DNA of 64,000 bases. Origin: Kitasatospora papulosa. GTDB lineage: Bacteria; Actinomycetota; Actinomycetes; Streptomycetales; Streptomycetaceae. The notes beneath the pieces are model-generated. The model did not search any database, was not told the DNA's origin, and was given only the letters and a program-made list of their open reading frames with translations. The stretch lies in assembly GCF_000717245.1 (NCBI RefSeq), contig NZ_JNYQ01000004.1, forward strand, positions 124,001 to 188,000. Direction: 5' to 3'. This document shows, in pieces, positions 16,209-26,915 of the stretch (positions within the stretch are counted from its first letter, which is position 1; each line of letters begins with the position of its first letter). The position numbers and the translations under genes are program-made.

Positions 16209-16233
16209 ATCTATGTGCGCTTTTGCGCTAGAT
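16209..16233. promoter_or_regulatory. Hairpin in the AT-rich upstream region
   Basis: ATCTA and TAGAT flank a GCGC-TTTT-GCGC core with a 3-base asymmetry. It lies about 190 bases before the NodB-like gene. It could be an operator or transcript 5' structure; no family match is claimed. Confidence 0.35.
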
Positions 16234-16354
16234 ATCCCTTTTGCGGCTTTGGCTCCGAGGTCGCCCGTCTGCCATAGTCGGTGGCACGACCTCCTCCGAC
16301 CCGAGCCAGGTCCCCCGTGCGGCCGTGGACACACCCCCCATTCCACGGTCCCCT

Positions 16355-16399
16355 CAGAAGCCCCCGCCGAGCCACACCCTGGCCGACCGGGGGCTTCTG
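16355..16399 (-). terminator. Terminator after the anti-sigma-type ATPase gene
   Basis: CAGAAGCCCCCG (16355-16366) and CGGGGGCTTCTG (16388-16399) form a perfect 12-bp stem with a 21-base loop. It lies 4 bases beyond the minus-strand stop at 16404. Confidence 0.65.
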
Positions 16400-16403
16400 C
16401 GTG

Positions 16404-17000
16404 TCAGCGGTCGGTGGTGCGCATCTCGAACCAGGTCGTCTTGCCGCGGGGTAAGAGATCCACGCCCCACCGGTCGGAGAGCTTGTCGACGAGGAAGAGG
16501 CCCCGCCCGCTGACGTCCGTCTCACGCACGGGCATCAGGCACGGCAGCCCGCGCGAGGGGTCACGCACCTCGATGCGGACCCAGCCGCGGCGGCGCAGCA
16601 TCCGCAGACCGAATATCCGCGCCCCGGTGTGCCGCACCGCGTTGCCCACGAGTTCGGAGACCAGGAGCACTCCGTACTCGGCGGTCTGCGGGGGGAGCTG
16701 CCACTGCCGCAGCATCACGCACGAAGTGATACGCCGCGCCGTCGCCGCGGACTCCGGACGGGAGGGCAGCCGGACTTCCCCCTCCGTCGGGTTCCCGAAC
16801 AACTCCAGTGCTTTGTACGCCTGTTCGTCCTCGACGACCGACGTCAAGCGTGCCGCTGCAGCGCTGCTGCGCGGTCGCGGCTGTTCCACACCCTCCAGGC
16901 CCGCCATGTCCCCCATCATGGCCGCACAGAACGCGCTCCGTGACCGTTCCTGCAGAATCCGCCTGCCGGAACCAGTCATTCCGGGCCGGTTGTCCGGCAT
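16404..17000 (-). CDS. RsbW-like ATP-binding (HATPase_c_2) regulatory protein
   Basis: Up to 198 residues. The C-terminal about 120 residues form an anti-sigma-type GHKL ATPase: N box ELVGNAVRHTG, then VRIEVRDPSRGLP and GRGLFLVDKLSDRWG. This type acts as a serine kinase or binder of anti-sigma antagonists in partner switching and is abundant in Streptomyces. The N-terminal about 75 residues are not recognisable. The start is uncertain: ATG 17000 gives the longest frame but has no clear ribosome-binding site, and ATGs near 16920 are alternatives. It stands alone, with no adjacent sigma or antagonist gene. Confidence 0.75.
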   Translation of the reverse strand: MPDNRPGMTGSGRRILQERSRSAFCAAMMGDMAGLEGVEQPRPRSSAAAARLTSVVEDEQAYKALELFGNPTEGEVRLPSRPESAATARRITSCVMLRQWQLPPQTAEYGVLLVSELVGNAVRHTGARIFGLRMLRRRGWVRIEVRDPSRGLPCLMPVRETDVSGRGLFLVDKLSDRWGVDLLPRGKTTWFEMRTTDR

Positions 17001-17086
17001 ATGCCAGAGGCAGAACGGAGGCCTGTTCAGCCGTACCCACCTGCGACGACGAGAAGCGGCCGAGCAATTGCACGGGCGTGACGGGC

Positions 17087-17117
17087 GCCGGGCCTTAAGG
17101 TTCCCTTAAGGCCCGGC
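17087..17117 (-). terminator. Perfect hairpin with TTAA core
   Basis: A 14-bp perfect stem (17087-17100 with 17104-17117) with a 3-base loop has CCTTAAGG in each arm. It lies between the enoyl-CoA hydratase stop (17171, minus) and the start of the ATPase gene, so it is best read as the hydratase terminator. The unusual TTAA within the arms could also make it a protein-binding palindrome. Confidence 0.6.
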
Positions 17118-17170
17118 TGAACCGCCCGCACGGATGAACGCGCGTGCCCGTGTACGCAACTCACCCTCGG

Positions 17171-17938
17171 TCAGAGGAATTCGGCCTTGCCCGGACCCTC
17201 CTCCACGAAGCTCCGCATGCCCCGCTCACGGTCCTCCGTGGCGAACAGGCCGGCGAACCAGTTCCGCTCGATCGTGAGCCCGGTGTCGATGTCCGTCTCC
17301 AGCCCCGCGTCCACGGACTCCTTGGCGGCCCGCAGCGCCAGCGCCGGCCCCCTGGCCAGCCGGGCCGCCCAGGCGTGCGCCTGCTCGTACACCTCGGCGG
17401 CGGGCACCACCCGGTCCACGAGTCCGATCGCCAGAGCCTCCTCGGCCTTGACCTGACGGCCCGTGAAGATCAGGTCCTTGGCCCTGGAGGGGCCCACCAG
17501 CCGGGCCAGTCGCTGGGTACCGCCCGCGCCGGGGATCAGCCCCAGCAGGATCTCCGGCTGGCCGAGCTTCGCGTTGTCCGCCGCGATCCTGAAGTCGGCG
17601 CACAGCGCCAGTTCGCAGCCGCCGCCCAGGGCGTAGCCGGTGACGGCCGCGACCACGGGCTTGGGGATACGGGCCACCGCGGTGAAGGACTCCTGCAGGG
17701 CGCGGGAACGCACGACCATCGCCGTGTGGTCCATCGCCTGCATCTCCTTGATGTCCGCGCCGGCGGCGAACACCTTCTCGCCGCCGTAGAGGATCACCGC
17801 CCGCACGTCGTCGCGCCGGCCCGCCTCCTCGGCGAGCTCACGCAGCCGGTCCTGGACGGCGACGTCCAGGGCGTTCATCGGAGGGCGGTCCAGCCGGATC
17901 GTGCCTACGTTGTCGCGTACTTCGAGGGTTACGGTCAT
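17171..17938 (-). CDS. Enoyl-CoA hydratase/isomerase family protein
   Basis: 255 residues, full length for the crotonase family. The oxyanion-hole segments are FAAGADIKEMQAMD and GYALGGGCELALCADFRIA. Both catalytic glutamates are visible, in GGGCELALCAD and in LGQPEILLGLIPGAGGTQRL, so it should hydrate 2-enoyl-CoA thioesters in fatty acid beta-oxidation. It ends KAEFL, typical of short-chain enoyl-CoA hydratases. No other beta-oxidation gene is adjacent. The natural chain length cannot be read. Confidence 0.92.
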   Translation of the reverse strand: MTVTLEVRDNVGTIRLDRPPMNALDVAVQDRLRELAEEAGRRDDVRAVILYGGEKVFAAGADIKEMQAMDHTAMVVRSRALQESFTAVARIPKPVVAAVTGYALGGGCELALCADFRIAADNAKLGQPEILLGLIPGAGGTQRLARLVGPSRAKDLIFTGRQVKAEEALAIGLVDRVVPAAEVYEQAHAWAARLARGPALALRAAKESVDAGLETDIDTGLTIERNWFAGLFATEDRERGMRSFVEEGPGKAEFL

Positions 17939-17963
17939 GGGGAGCAGGTTAACCGCCGCTAAC

Positions 17964-18008
17964 GCGGGCGGGCCCGGTGCCGTTGGTCACAGCACCGGGC
18001 CCGCCCGC
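17964..18008 (-). terminator. Terminator after the first L,D-transpeptidase
   Basis: A perfect 17-bp stem (17964-17980 with 17992-18008), with an 11-base loop, lies 17 bases past the minus-strand stop at 18026. Confidence 0.8.
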
Positions 18009-18025
18009 GCCAGGCGGGAGGGGAC

Positions 18026-19276
18026 CTACGCGGTCCACTCCGACCAGTCCATGTTCCAGCCGTTGAGGCCGTTGTCCGGCTGGATCACCTTGTCCTTGGA
18101 GTTCTTGACGACGACGACGTCACCGATCAGCGAGTTGTCGAAGAGCCACGCCGCGGGCGTCTTGCCGTCCCAGCCGCCGCGCACGTCCCGCAGGCCGACG
18201 CAGCCGTGGCTGGTGTTCGTGGTGCCGAAGATGCCCGACCCGCCCCAGTAGTTGCCGTGGATGAAGGTGCCCGAGGTGGACAGGCGCATCGCGTGCGGCA
18301 CGTCCTTGATGTCGTACTCACCGCCGAAACCGACCGTGTCACCGTTCATCCGGGTCACCTTGAGCTTCTCGCTGATGACCATCTGGCCGTTGTACGTGGT
18401 CGTGGCCGGGGCGCCCGCGGAGATCGGGATGTCCTTGATCTGCTTGCCGTCACGGACCACCTTCATCCGGTGGGAGCTCGCGTCGACGGTGGAGACCTGG
18501 CTCCGGCCGATCGTGAACTTCACGGTCTTGGCCTGCTTGCCGTAGACCCCCGGCCGTCCCTCGACACCGTCGAGGTCGAGGCGCAGGGTCACCTTCGTGC
18601 CCGCGGCCCAGTACTTCTCGGGCCGGAAGTCGAGACGGTCGTTGCCGAACCAGTGGGGCTCGATCCGCACGGCGGGCTCCGCCGTCACCCTGACGGCCTT
18701 CTCCACGGCACCGGGATCGGTGATGCCACGCGTGAAGTGGATCGACACCGGCATGCCCACGCCCACGGTCGAGCCGTCCTCGGGCGTGTACTGGCCGATG
18801 AAGGTGTTCTCCGGGACCAGCGTCGTGAAGCTGGTGTCCTTCGCCGACTCGCGGCCCTTGCCGTCCTTCGCGACCGCGTGGACGGTGTACTTCGTCGCGG
18901 CGGCGAGGTGCCGGTCGGGGACCCAGCTGAGGCCGTCCTCGGCTATCTTGCCGTCGACCTCCTTGCCCTTGGGGTCGGCGACCTTCACCGTGCTCAGCTT
19001 GCCCTGGGCCGCCGAGATCTTCAGCGCCCCGCTGGTGGCCACGTCGTCGGCCCCGTCCTTGGGCGCGATCGTCACCACCGCCTGCGAGGCGCTGGTGTCG
19101 TCGACCTTCGCGCCCGCCTGCTTCCCGCTCCTGTCGGCGGCGGCCCCGCTGCCGCCGCACGCGGTCACCAGCAACAGCAGCGCGCCCAGTACCAGTGCGA
19201 GGAGGCCGTGGGCTCCGCGCCCACGCCGTTCCCCGCTCGCGCCGGCCCATGCCCCCGATATCGGCTGCCCGTTCAC
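18026..19276 (-). CDS. L,D-transpeptidase lipoprotein (Ig-like plus YkuD)
   Basis: 416 residues from GTG 19276, with GGGGAG about 9 bases upstream. The signal peptide ends at lipobox VTAC (Cys40). Two Ig-like modules (about 60-270) precede the YkuD catalytic domain. That domain has FIHGNYWGG and NTSHGCVGLRD, with the nucleophile at Cys359, and a C-terminal Trp-rich tail. The layout matches mycobacterial LdtMt2-type enzymes, which make 3-3 crosslinks in peptidoglycan. A close paralogue lies immediately upstream at 19481-20701. The longer frame to 19363 was rejected because it adds a basic, non-signal leader. Confidence 0.93.
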   Translation of the reverse strand: MNGQPISGAWAGASGERRGRGAHGLLALVLGALLLLVTACGGSGAAADRSGKQAGAKVDDTSASQAVVTIAPKDGADDVATSGALKISAAQGKLSTVKVADPKGKEVDGKIAEDGLSWVPDRHLAAATKYTVHAVAKDGKGRESAKDTSFTTLVPENTFIGQYTPEDGSTVGVGMPVSIHFTRGITDPGAVEKAVRVTAEPAVRIEPHWFGNDRLDFRPEKYWAAGTKVTLRLDLDGVEGRPGVYGKQAKTVKFTIGRSQVSTVDASSHRMKVVRDGKQIKDIPISAGAPATTTYNGQMVISEKLKVTRMNGDTVGFGGEYDIKDVPHAMRLSTSGTFIHGNYWGGSGIFGTTNTSHGCVGLRDVRGGWDGKTPAAWLFDNSLIGDVVVVKNSKDKVIQPDNGLNGWNMDWSEWTA

Positions 19277-19433
19277 AGTGGTCGTCTCCCCTCGCACGGC
19301 CTGGCCCCGCCATGGCCCGCACCCCCGCGCGCTGTACATGCGCGCTCGGCGCAAGATAATCACACCGCGCGTGGGGAGAACTCCCCCGGAATGTCACCGT
19401 TCCGTCCCAACTCGTCCCGCGTGCACGCCGAGT

Positions 19434-19460
19434 GGTCCCGGAGCACATGCCTCCGGGACC
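19434..19460 (-). terminator. Hairpin terminator after the second L,D-transpeptidase
   Basis: GGTCCCGGAG (19434-19443) and CTCCGGGACC (19451-19460) form a perfect 10-bp stem with a 7-base loop. It lies 20 bases past the minus-strand stop and separates the two paralogues into different transcripts. Confidence 0.65.
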
Positions 19461-19480
19461 TTCCCAGGTCGGACGGGGGT

Positions 19481-20701
19481 TCAGCGCAGGGCGGAGCCGG
19501 CCTTCCACTGCGGCCAGCCGAGGTTCCATCCGCCGAGCCCGTTGTCGGGGGCGACGGTCCGGTCGGTGGAGTTGACCACCTCGACGACGTCACCCACGAG
19601 CGTCCGCTCGAAGAACCAGCCGGCCGGGGTGTCCGAGCTGCCGCCCTTCACGTCACGCAGCCCGATGCAGCCGTGGCTGGTGTTCTCGGAGCCGAAGGTC
19701 TCCGGATCCTCCCAGTAGTTGCCGTGCAGGAAGGTGCCGGACTTCGTCAGCCGGATGGCGTGGGGCACGTCCTTGATGTCGTACTCACCGCCGAAACCGA
19801 CCGTGTCACCGTTCATCCGGGTCACCTCGTGCAGCTCGGAGACCACCATCTTCCCGTTGTACGAGGTGGTCTTCGCGGCGCCCGCGGTGATCGGCACCGT
19901 ACTGACGACCTCGCCGTCCCGTCGTACCTCCATCGTGTGCTCACGGGCGTCCACGACGGACGTCTGCGAGCGGCCGACCGTGAAGGTCACCTTCTTGCGC
20001 TGGCTGCCGTACACCCCCGGCGCGCCCTCGACGTCGCGCAGGCCGACGTCGACCGTGACCTTGGTGCCCGGCTGCCAGTAGGAGGCGGGCCGGAAGTCCA
20101 GCCGGTCCTTGCCGAACCAGTGGCCGACCACCTCGACCCGCGGCTCCGTGGTGATCCTGATGGCCTTCTCCACCGCGGCGCGATGGGTGACGGGACGGTT
20201 GAAGTCGAACGAGACGATCATCCCGGTGCCGACCGTGGACCGGTTCTCCGGCTTGAAGTAGCCGATGAAGCGGTCCTCGGGGACCAGGGTGGTGAACGTG
20301 GTGCTGCGGGCGGAGCGGTGCCCGTCACCGTCGACCGCGACGGCCTCCACGCTGTACTTCCCCGCCAGCCCCAGCCGGTATCCGCCCTCCCGGGGGGCCC
20401 ACGAACGGCCGTCGTCGGCGATCCGGCCCGGCACCTCCTGGTGTTCCGCGTCCTCGGTCCGGGTCACCTTCACCCGCTCCAGCCGCCCGTCCGGGACGGT
20501 CACCGCGAGCCGGCTGTCCGCGCCGACGTTCTCGGCGCCGTCCCTGGGGACGATCCGGATCGCGTCCCCGGGCGAGCGGTCGTCCCCGAAGAACGGCGTC
20601 CCACCGGTGCAGCCCGTCAGTACGGCCAGCACGGTGAACAGTCCTGCCCATGTCAGCACGGCGGTCGAACCGGCGCGTGCTCTCTTCGCTACGTGGTTCA
20701 C
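19481..20701 (-). CDS. L,D-transpeptidase lipoprotein, paralogue
   Basis: 406 residues from the GTG at 20701. The signal peptide ends in lipobox LTGC (Cys31). Ig-like modules are followed by YkuD with FLHGNYWED and NTSHGCIGLRDVK (Cys345). Long stretches match the neighbour (TRMNGDTVGFGGEYDIKDVPHA is shared apart from flanks), so the pair arose by tandem duplication. It is divergent from glgX. The upstream extension in this frame (to 20986) overlaps glgX and is not credible. Confidence 0.92.
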   Translation of the reverse strand: MNHVAKRARAGSTAVLTWAGLFTVLAVLTGCTGGTPFFGDDRSPGDAIRIVPRDGAENVGADSRLAVTVPDGRLERVKVTRTEDAEHQEVPGRIADDGRSWAPREGGYRLGLAGKYSVEAVAVDGDGHRSARSTTFTTLVPEDRFIGYFKPENRSTVGTGMIVSFDFNRPVTHRAAVEKAIRITTEPRVEVVGHWFGKDRLDFRPASYWQPGTKVTVDVGLRDVEGAPGVYGSQRKKVTFTVGRSQTSVVDAREHTMEVRRDGEVVSTVPITAGAAKTTSYNGKMVVSELHEVTRMNGDTVGFGGEYDIKDVPHAIRLTKSGTFLHGNYWEDPETFGSENTSHGCIGLRDVKGGSSDTPAGWFFERTLVGDVVEVVNSTDRTVAPDNGLGGWNLGWPQWKAGSALR

Positions 20702-20856
20702 GCTCCCCCCAACGACGCGGCCGCCCGGGGGAAACGTGAGTGCGGCGCCGCCGGTGGGCAGAACAGAGAGGAGGACACCGCCAGGAAGGGCGCGGCCGGG
20801 ACGCCGCGCACTCCTTCTGCGGGTGGCCGCTCCTACGAGCCGCAGGAGGCTGAGAG

Positions 20857-23091
<2,235 letters not shown>

Positions 23092-23100
23092 CGGACCGGT

Positions 23101-23757
23101 TCAGCCGAGGATGCCGCGCTCGTAGGCGGTGGCGACGGCCGCCGCCCGGTCCTTCGCGCCCAGCTTCGCGAAGACGTGGGTGAGGTGGGTCTTCACGGTG
23201 GCCTCGCTGATGAACAGCTCGGCGGCGATCTCCCGGTTCGAGGTTCCCCGGGCGACGAGCCGGAGCACCTCGCGCTCGCGCACTGACAGCGGCTCGCGGG
23301 CGGGCGCGGCCGGGGTACGCACCCGCGAGACGAGACGAGAGGCGACGGCGGGCGAGAGCACGGTCCGTCCGTCGGCGGCGGCACGCACGGCGGTGAGGAG
23401 TTCCTCGCGGGGCGCGTCCTTCAACAGGTAGCCGGTCGCACCCGCCTCGATGGCGGGCAGGGTGTCGGACTCGGTGTCGTACGTGGTGAGGACGAGCACC
23501 CTGGACCGGGCGCCGAGCCGGATCAGTTCGGCGATGGCCGCCACCCCGCCGCCGCCCGGCATCCGCAGGTCCATCAGGACGACGTCGGGGTCCAGACGGG
23601 CCGTGAGCTCCACGGCGGTCACCCCGTCCGCCGCCTCGCCGAGCACCTCGAAGCCGGGGGCCGAGGCGAACATCCCGCGCAGACCGTCCCGTACGACGGG
23701 GTGGTCGTCGACGACCAGCAGGGTGATGACGCGCGCGGTACCCGGGTCCTCGGTCAT
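23101..23757 (-). CDS. NarL/LuxR-family response regulator
   Basis: 218 residues. The receiver domain (1-125) has acidic pair DD at 17-18, phospho-acceptor D63 (VLMDLRMPG) and GYLLKDAP. A LuxR HTH follows (about 150-215: LSVREREVLRLVARGTSN, IAAELFISEATVKTHLTHVF). It is encoded just after its cognate kinase (21-base gap) and an ABC transporter on the same strand, so the system probably regulates that transporter. Confidence 0.94.
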   Translation of the reverse strand: MTEDPGTARVITLLVVDDHPVVRDGLRGMFASAPGFEVLGEAADGVTAVELTARLDPDVVLMDLRMPGGGGVAAIAELIRLGARSRVLVLTTYDTESDTLPAIEAGATGYLLKDAPREELLTAVRAAADGRTVLSPAVASRLVSRVRTPAAPAREPLSVREREVLRLVARGTSNREIAAELFISEATVKTHLTHVFAKLGAKDRAAAVATAYERGILG

Positions 23758-23778
23758 AGGGGTGCAGGCTACGTCCCG

Positions 23779-25032
23779 TCAGGGGCGCCGGACCAGCGGC
23801 ACCCGGGCGGACACGGCCGTGCCCTGTCCGGGCTCCGTCTCGATCTCCACCGTTCCGGCGATCCGTTCGGCGCGGGCGCGCATACCGCCCAGGCCGAACC
23901 CTCCTGTGCCGTCGTGGGACGGGAGCGCGGCCGGATCGAAGCCGCAGCCGTCGTCCCGCACGTCCAGGGTGATCTCGTCGCCCATGTAGGAGAGCGTGAC
24001 GCCCGCCCGGCTCGCGCCGGCGTGCCGGGCCGCGTTGGACAGCGACTCCTCGGCGATCCTGAGCAGGGTGGACCCGACCTCGCCGTGGAGCGGCTCGACG
24101 GTCCCGGTGACGGTGAAGTCCGCGCGTACGCCGGTGCGTTCCTCCCAGTCGGTCACCGTCCTGCCGAGCGCGCCCGGCAGGTCGTCCTCCTCCAGCGCCG
24201 CGGGCACCAGGTCGCGCACCGACCGGCGTGCCTCCCCGAGACTGTGCCGGGCGAGCCCCGCCGCACGGCCGAGGTGTGCACGGGCGACCGCCGGGTCACG
24301 GGTGGAGGTGACGGCCTGGAGCTGGGTGATGATCCCGGTCAGGCCCTGGGCGATGGTGTCGTGGATCTCGGCGGCCAGCCGGCGGCGCTCGTCGGCGATC
24401 CCGGCCTCCCTGGCCTGGAGCAGCAGCTGGGCGTGCAGGGTGGCGTTCTCGGCCAGCGCTTGCTCCAGACGCGTGTTGGCGCGTTCCAGCTCGGAGATGG
24501 TCGCGGTCTGCCTGCGCGTCCTCTCCTCCTCCCTGGCACTCAGGTTGCCGAAGAGGAGGGTGAGGAAGGCGTGCAGGAGGAACAGGGCCCCGAAGGCAGC
24601 CCAGTTGACGGGCGAGGCGGGCGGCATCCCGCTGCCGCACTGCGCACCGGCCATGATCACGGCGGTGCACAGCAGGCCGGGGCGCACGAAGCGCGGGGGG
24701 AGGAGGTGTCCGACGTCGAAGTAGCCCACGATGGCGTAGACGGAGAAGAACGGGTTGAACCAGCACAGGGCGAAGGCGATCAGCGTCCGCAGGACGTAGT
24801 AGCCCTGGGCCGGGCGCGACTTCGGGGGGACGCCGGGCTCTCTTCGCCCCCACCACAGCTGGAGCACGAGCGCCGCGAGGACCAGGAGCCCCGTCACGTA
24901 CGTCTCCCCGCGGGACATCCCGATGATGCCCGAGGACAGCGCCGCCATCAGGACGGCGATGCCGAGCAGTGTGTACGGGCCGTACCGGTGGAACTGTGCC
25001 CAGCGCTGCTCCACCGTCATGCCGCTGCTCAT
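23779..25032 (-). CDS. Membrane sensor histidine kinase (HisKA_3, NarX/DesK type)
   Basis: 417 residues from ATG 25032, with GGGGGAG 7 bases upstream. Five to six transmembrane helices occupy about 20-160 (TLLGIAVLMAALSSGIIG, TYVTGLLVLAALVLQLWW). A coiled coil (SELERANTRLEQALAENATL) leads to the phospho-acceptor His224 in AEIHDTIAQGLTG. The HATPase ends with DDGCGFD and GFGLGGMRARAERI. There is no extracellular sensor domain, as in intramembrane-sensing kinases that monitor envelope stress or a partner transporter. It lies 55 bases after the ABC permease gene. Confidence 0.93.
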   Translation of the reverse strand: MSSGMTVEQRWAQFHRYGPYTLLGIAVLMAALSSGIIGMSRGETYVTGLLVLAALVLQLWWGRREPGVPPKSRPAQGYYVLRTLIAFALCWFNPFFSVYAIVGYFDVGHLLPPRFVRPGLLCTAVIMAGAQCGSGMPPASPVNWAAFGALFLLHAFLTLLFGNLSAREEERTRRQTATISELERANTRLEQALAENATLHAQLLLQAREAGIADERRRLAAEIHDTIAQGLTGIITQLQAVTSTRDPAVARAHLGRAAGLARHSLGEARRSVRDLVPAALEEDDLPGALGRTVTDWEERTGVRADFTVTGTVEPLHGEVGSTLLRIAEESLSNAARHAGASRAGVTLSYMGDEITLDVRDDGCGFDPAALPSHDGTGGFGLGGMRARAERIAGTVEIETEPGQGTAVSARVPLVRRP

Positions 25033-25087
25033 GCCGCCGCTCCCCCGCTCCGCCCGTGCTCCAGTCTCCCCCGGCGCGTCGTGCGGG

Positions 25088-25858
25088 TCACTCCCAGCGG
25101 AAGAGCCGGGTCGACGCCGTCGCCGGCACGGCGGTCCACACCAGCACGACCGCGAGGTGGGCGGCGCCCGGCCAGTGGCCCGAGGCAGCCTGGTCCAGGG
25201 CCTGCGACGCGGCACCGAACGGGGTGAACTCGACGATCCGGCGCAGCAGGTCCGGCATGGTCTGGACGGGCACCCAGACACCGGCGGTGAACATCATCAC
25301 GAGGTACGCCACCGACCCGGCGGCGGTCGCCACCTTGGACGTCCGGGACAGCGCGCAGATGGTGGCGCCGAGGGCGAGGACGCAGGCCACCGCGAGGAGC
25401 AGGGCCAGCAGGTAGCCGGCGGCCCGTCCGGGCAGCCGGACGCCGAAGGCGGTCCGGCCGACCGCGACGACGAGCGCCGCGGATCCCAGCGCGGCCGCGC
25501 CGTGCAGCACGATCTGTGCGGCGAGCAGGGCGGACGGACGCACCGGGGTGGCCGACATGCGCCGGAGGATGCCGCGTTCGCGGTAGCCGGTGAGGACGGG
25601 CGGCATGGCCTGGAGCCCGGCCATGATCATGGCCAGCAGGACGGCCACCGGGACGTAGAGGTCGATGACGCTGCGGCCGCCGAGTGCGTCGTCGGCCTCC
25701 CGGAAGGACGGGATCAGACCGAGGACCGTCATCAGGGCCGTCGGGAAGACGAGGATCCAGAACAGGCTGCCGGGCTCACGCAGGAAGAGCCGGGTCTCCG
25801 CCCTGAGGACGGCGGCGAGCGGGGCCGGACGGGCGGAGGGGGTGGCGGTCGTGGTCAT
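25088..25858 (-). CDS. ABC-2 type permease (DrrB-like)
   Basis: 256 residues with six predicted membrane helices. It has an N-terminal amphipathic start (VLRAETRLFLREPGSLFWILVFPTALMTVLG) and the RERGILRRMSATPV loop typical of DrrB/ABC-2 drug exporters. The ATG overlaps the ATPase stop by ATGA (25855-25858). Together with the ATPase and the two-component genes downstream it forms a four-gene unit that resembles antibiotic-detoxification or self-resistance modules; the substrate is unknown. Confidence 0.9.
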   Translation of the reverse strand: MTTTATPSARPAPLAAVLRAETRLFLREPGSLFWILVFPTALMTVLGLIPSFREADDALGGRSVIDLYVPVAVLLAMIMAGLQAMPPVLTGYRERGILRRMSATPVRPSALLAAQIVLHGAAALGSAALVVAVGRTAFGVRLPGRAAGYLLALLLAVACVLALGATICALSRTSKVATAAGSVAYLVMMFTAGVWVPVQTMPDLLRRIVEFTPFGAASQALDQAASGHWPGAAHLAVVLVWTAVPATASTRLFRWE

Positions 25859-26763
25859 GAGGCCCGCTCCGTGAGGTCGAGGAAGACGTCGTCCAGGCCG
25901 GCCTCGGTGACGCGCAGGTGCCGGGCGGTGATCCGGTGGCGGGCGAGGAGTGTGATCACGGCGTTGGCGGTCTCGTCGGTGCCCTGGACGACCACCCGGC
26001 CGCCGGGCCCGCTCACCTCGGCGGAGACGGCGCCGGGAAGCGCCCGGAGGTCGGCGTGGGCGAGCGGCTGCGAGGGGGTGAAGGAGATGACCGTCGAACC
26101 CGGCGCCGCACCGATCAGCCCGCCGGGAGTGTCGACGGCGACGACCCGGCCCCGGTCGATGACAGCGATCCGGTCGCAGAGCCGCCGGGCCTCCTCCATG
26201 AAGTGGGTGACCAGCAGGACGGTCACCCCGCCGTCCCTGATCTCCTCGATGAGCCGCCAGGTGTCGCGGCGGGCCCGGGGGTCGAGACCGGTGGTGAGTT
26301 CGTCCAGCACGACCACCCGCGGACTGCCGATCAGGGCGAGCGCGATGAAGAGGCGCTGCTTCTGGCCGCCGGACAGCTGGGCGAAGCGGCGGTCGAGGTG
26401 CCCGTCCAGCCCGAGCCGTCCGGCGAGCGCGTCCCGGTCGGCGGGGTGCCGGTAGAAGGCGGAGTAGAGCTCCAGCGCCTCGCGCACGGTCAGCTTGGGC
26501 TGGAGCTCGCTCTCCTGGAGCTGGGCACCCAGCAGGTGCGTGACCTCCTGGCGGTCGGCGACGGGGTCGAGTCCGGCGACCCGGACGGTGCCCGCGTCGG
26601 GGGTCCGCAGCCCTTCGACGCATTCGACGGTGGTGGTCTTGCCGGCTCCGTTGGGGCCGAGGATCCCGAAGATCTCCCCCTCGTCGACGGTGAAGCTCAC
26701 CCCGTCGACCACGGCACGGCCGCCGTAGGCCTTGCGCACCCCGTGCACTTCGATGATTGACAT
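25855..26763 (-). CDS. ABC transporter ATP-binding protein (DrrA-like)
   Basis: 302 residues starting MSIIEVHGVRKAYGG. Walker A GPNGAGKTTT, Q-loop, signature LSGGQKQRLFIALAL and Walker B VVVLDELTTGLDP are present. The Walker B acidic pair reads DE followed by LTTG rather than DEPTxG, which is common in DrrA-like proteins. The C-terminal about 80 residues form the accessory domain of drug-type exporters. First gene of the minus-strand exporter/two-component operon; divergent from the heterodimeric exporter at 26916. Confidence 0.92.
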   Translation of the reverse strand: MSIIEVHGVRKAYGGRAVVDGVSFTVDEGEIFGILGPNGAGKTTTVECVEGLRTPDAGTVRVAGLDPVADRQEVTHLLGAQLQESELQPKLTVREALELYSAFYRHPADRDALAGRLGLDGHLDRRFAQLSGGQKQRLFIALALIGSPRVVVLDELTTGLDPRARRDTWRLIEEIRDGGVTVLLVTHFMEEARRLCDRIAVIDRGRVVAVDTPGGLIGAAPGSTVISFTPSQPLAHADLRALPGAVSAEVSGPGGRVVVQGTDETANAVITLLARHRITARHLRVTEAGLDDVFLDLTERAS

Positions 26764-26915
26764 GCCCCGAGGATTGCGCCGCGGGGCGGGCGCCGGTATC
26801 CGCCGACCCGCTCGGACCGGCATCGTCCGATCGGTTGACCGGGCTCTGCGACCCGCGGTGTCCGACCGGAAAACCACATGAGCGATGTCAGTGGCGAACC
26901 ATAGGCTCGGTCCTG

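Larger units (their letters stand above)
16019..16403. other. Intergenic region with hairpins upstream of the NodB-like gene
   Basis: 385 bases without a credible gene separate two minus-strand genes. It should hold the promoter of the NodB-like/propeller pair. Two hairpins are visible: 16209-16233 (GCGC-TTTT-GCGC core flanked by ATCTA and TAGAT) and the terminator at 16355-16399. The 16140-16260 part is markedly AT-richer than its surroundings, as promoters here often are. Confidence 0.45.

Noticed and set aside
25859..26623. N-terminal extension of the ABC-2 permease up to 26623
   Set aside because: It overlaps the ATPase gene in another frame; ATGA coupling at 25855-25858 gives the expected start.
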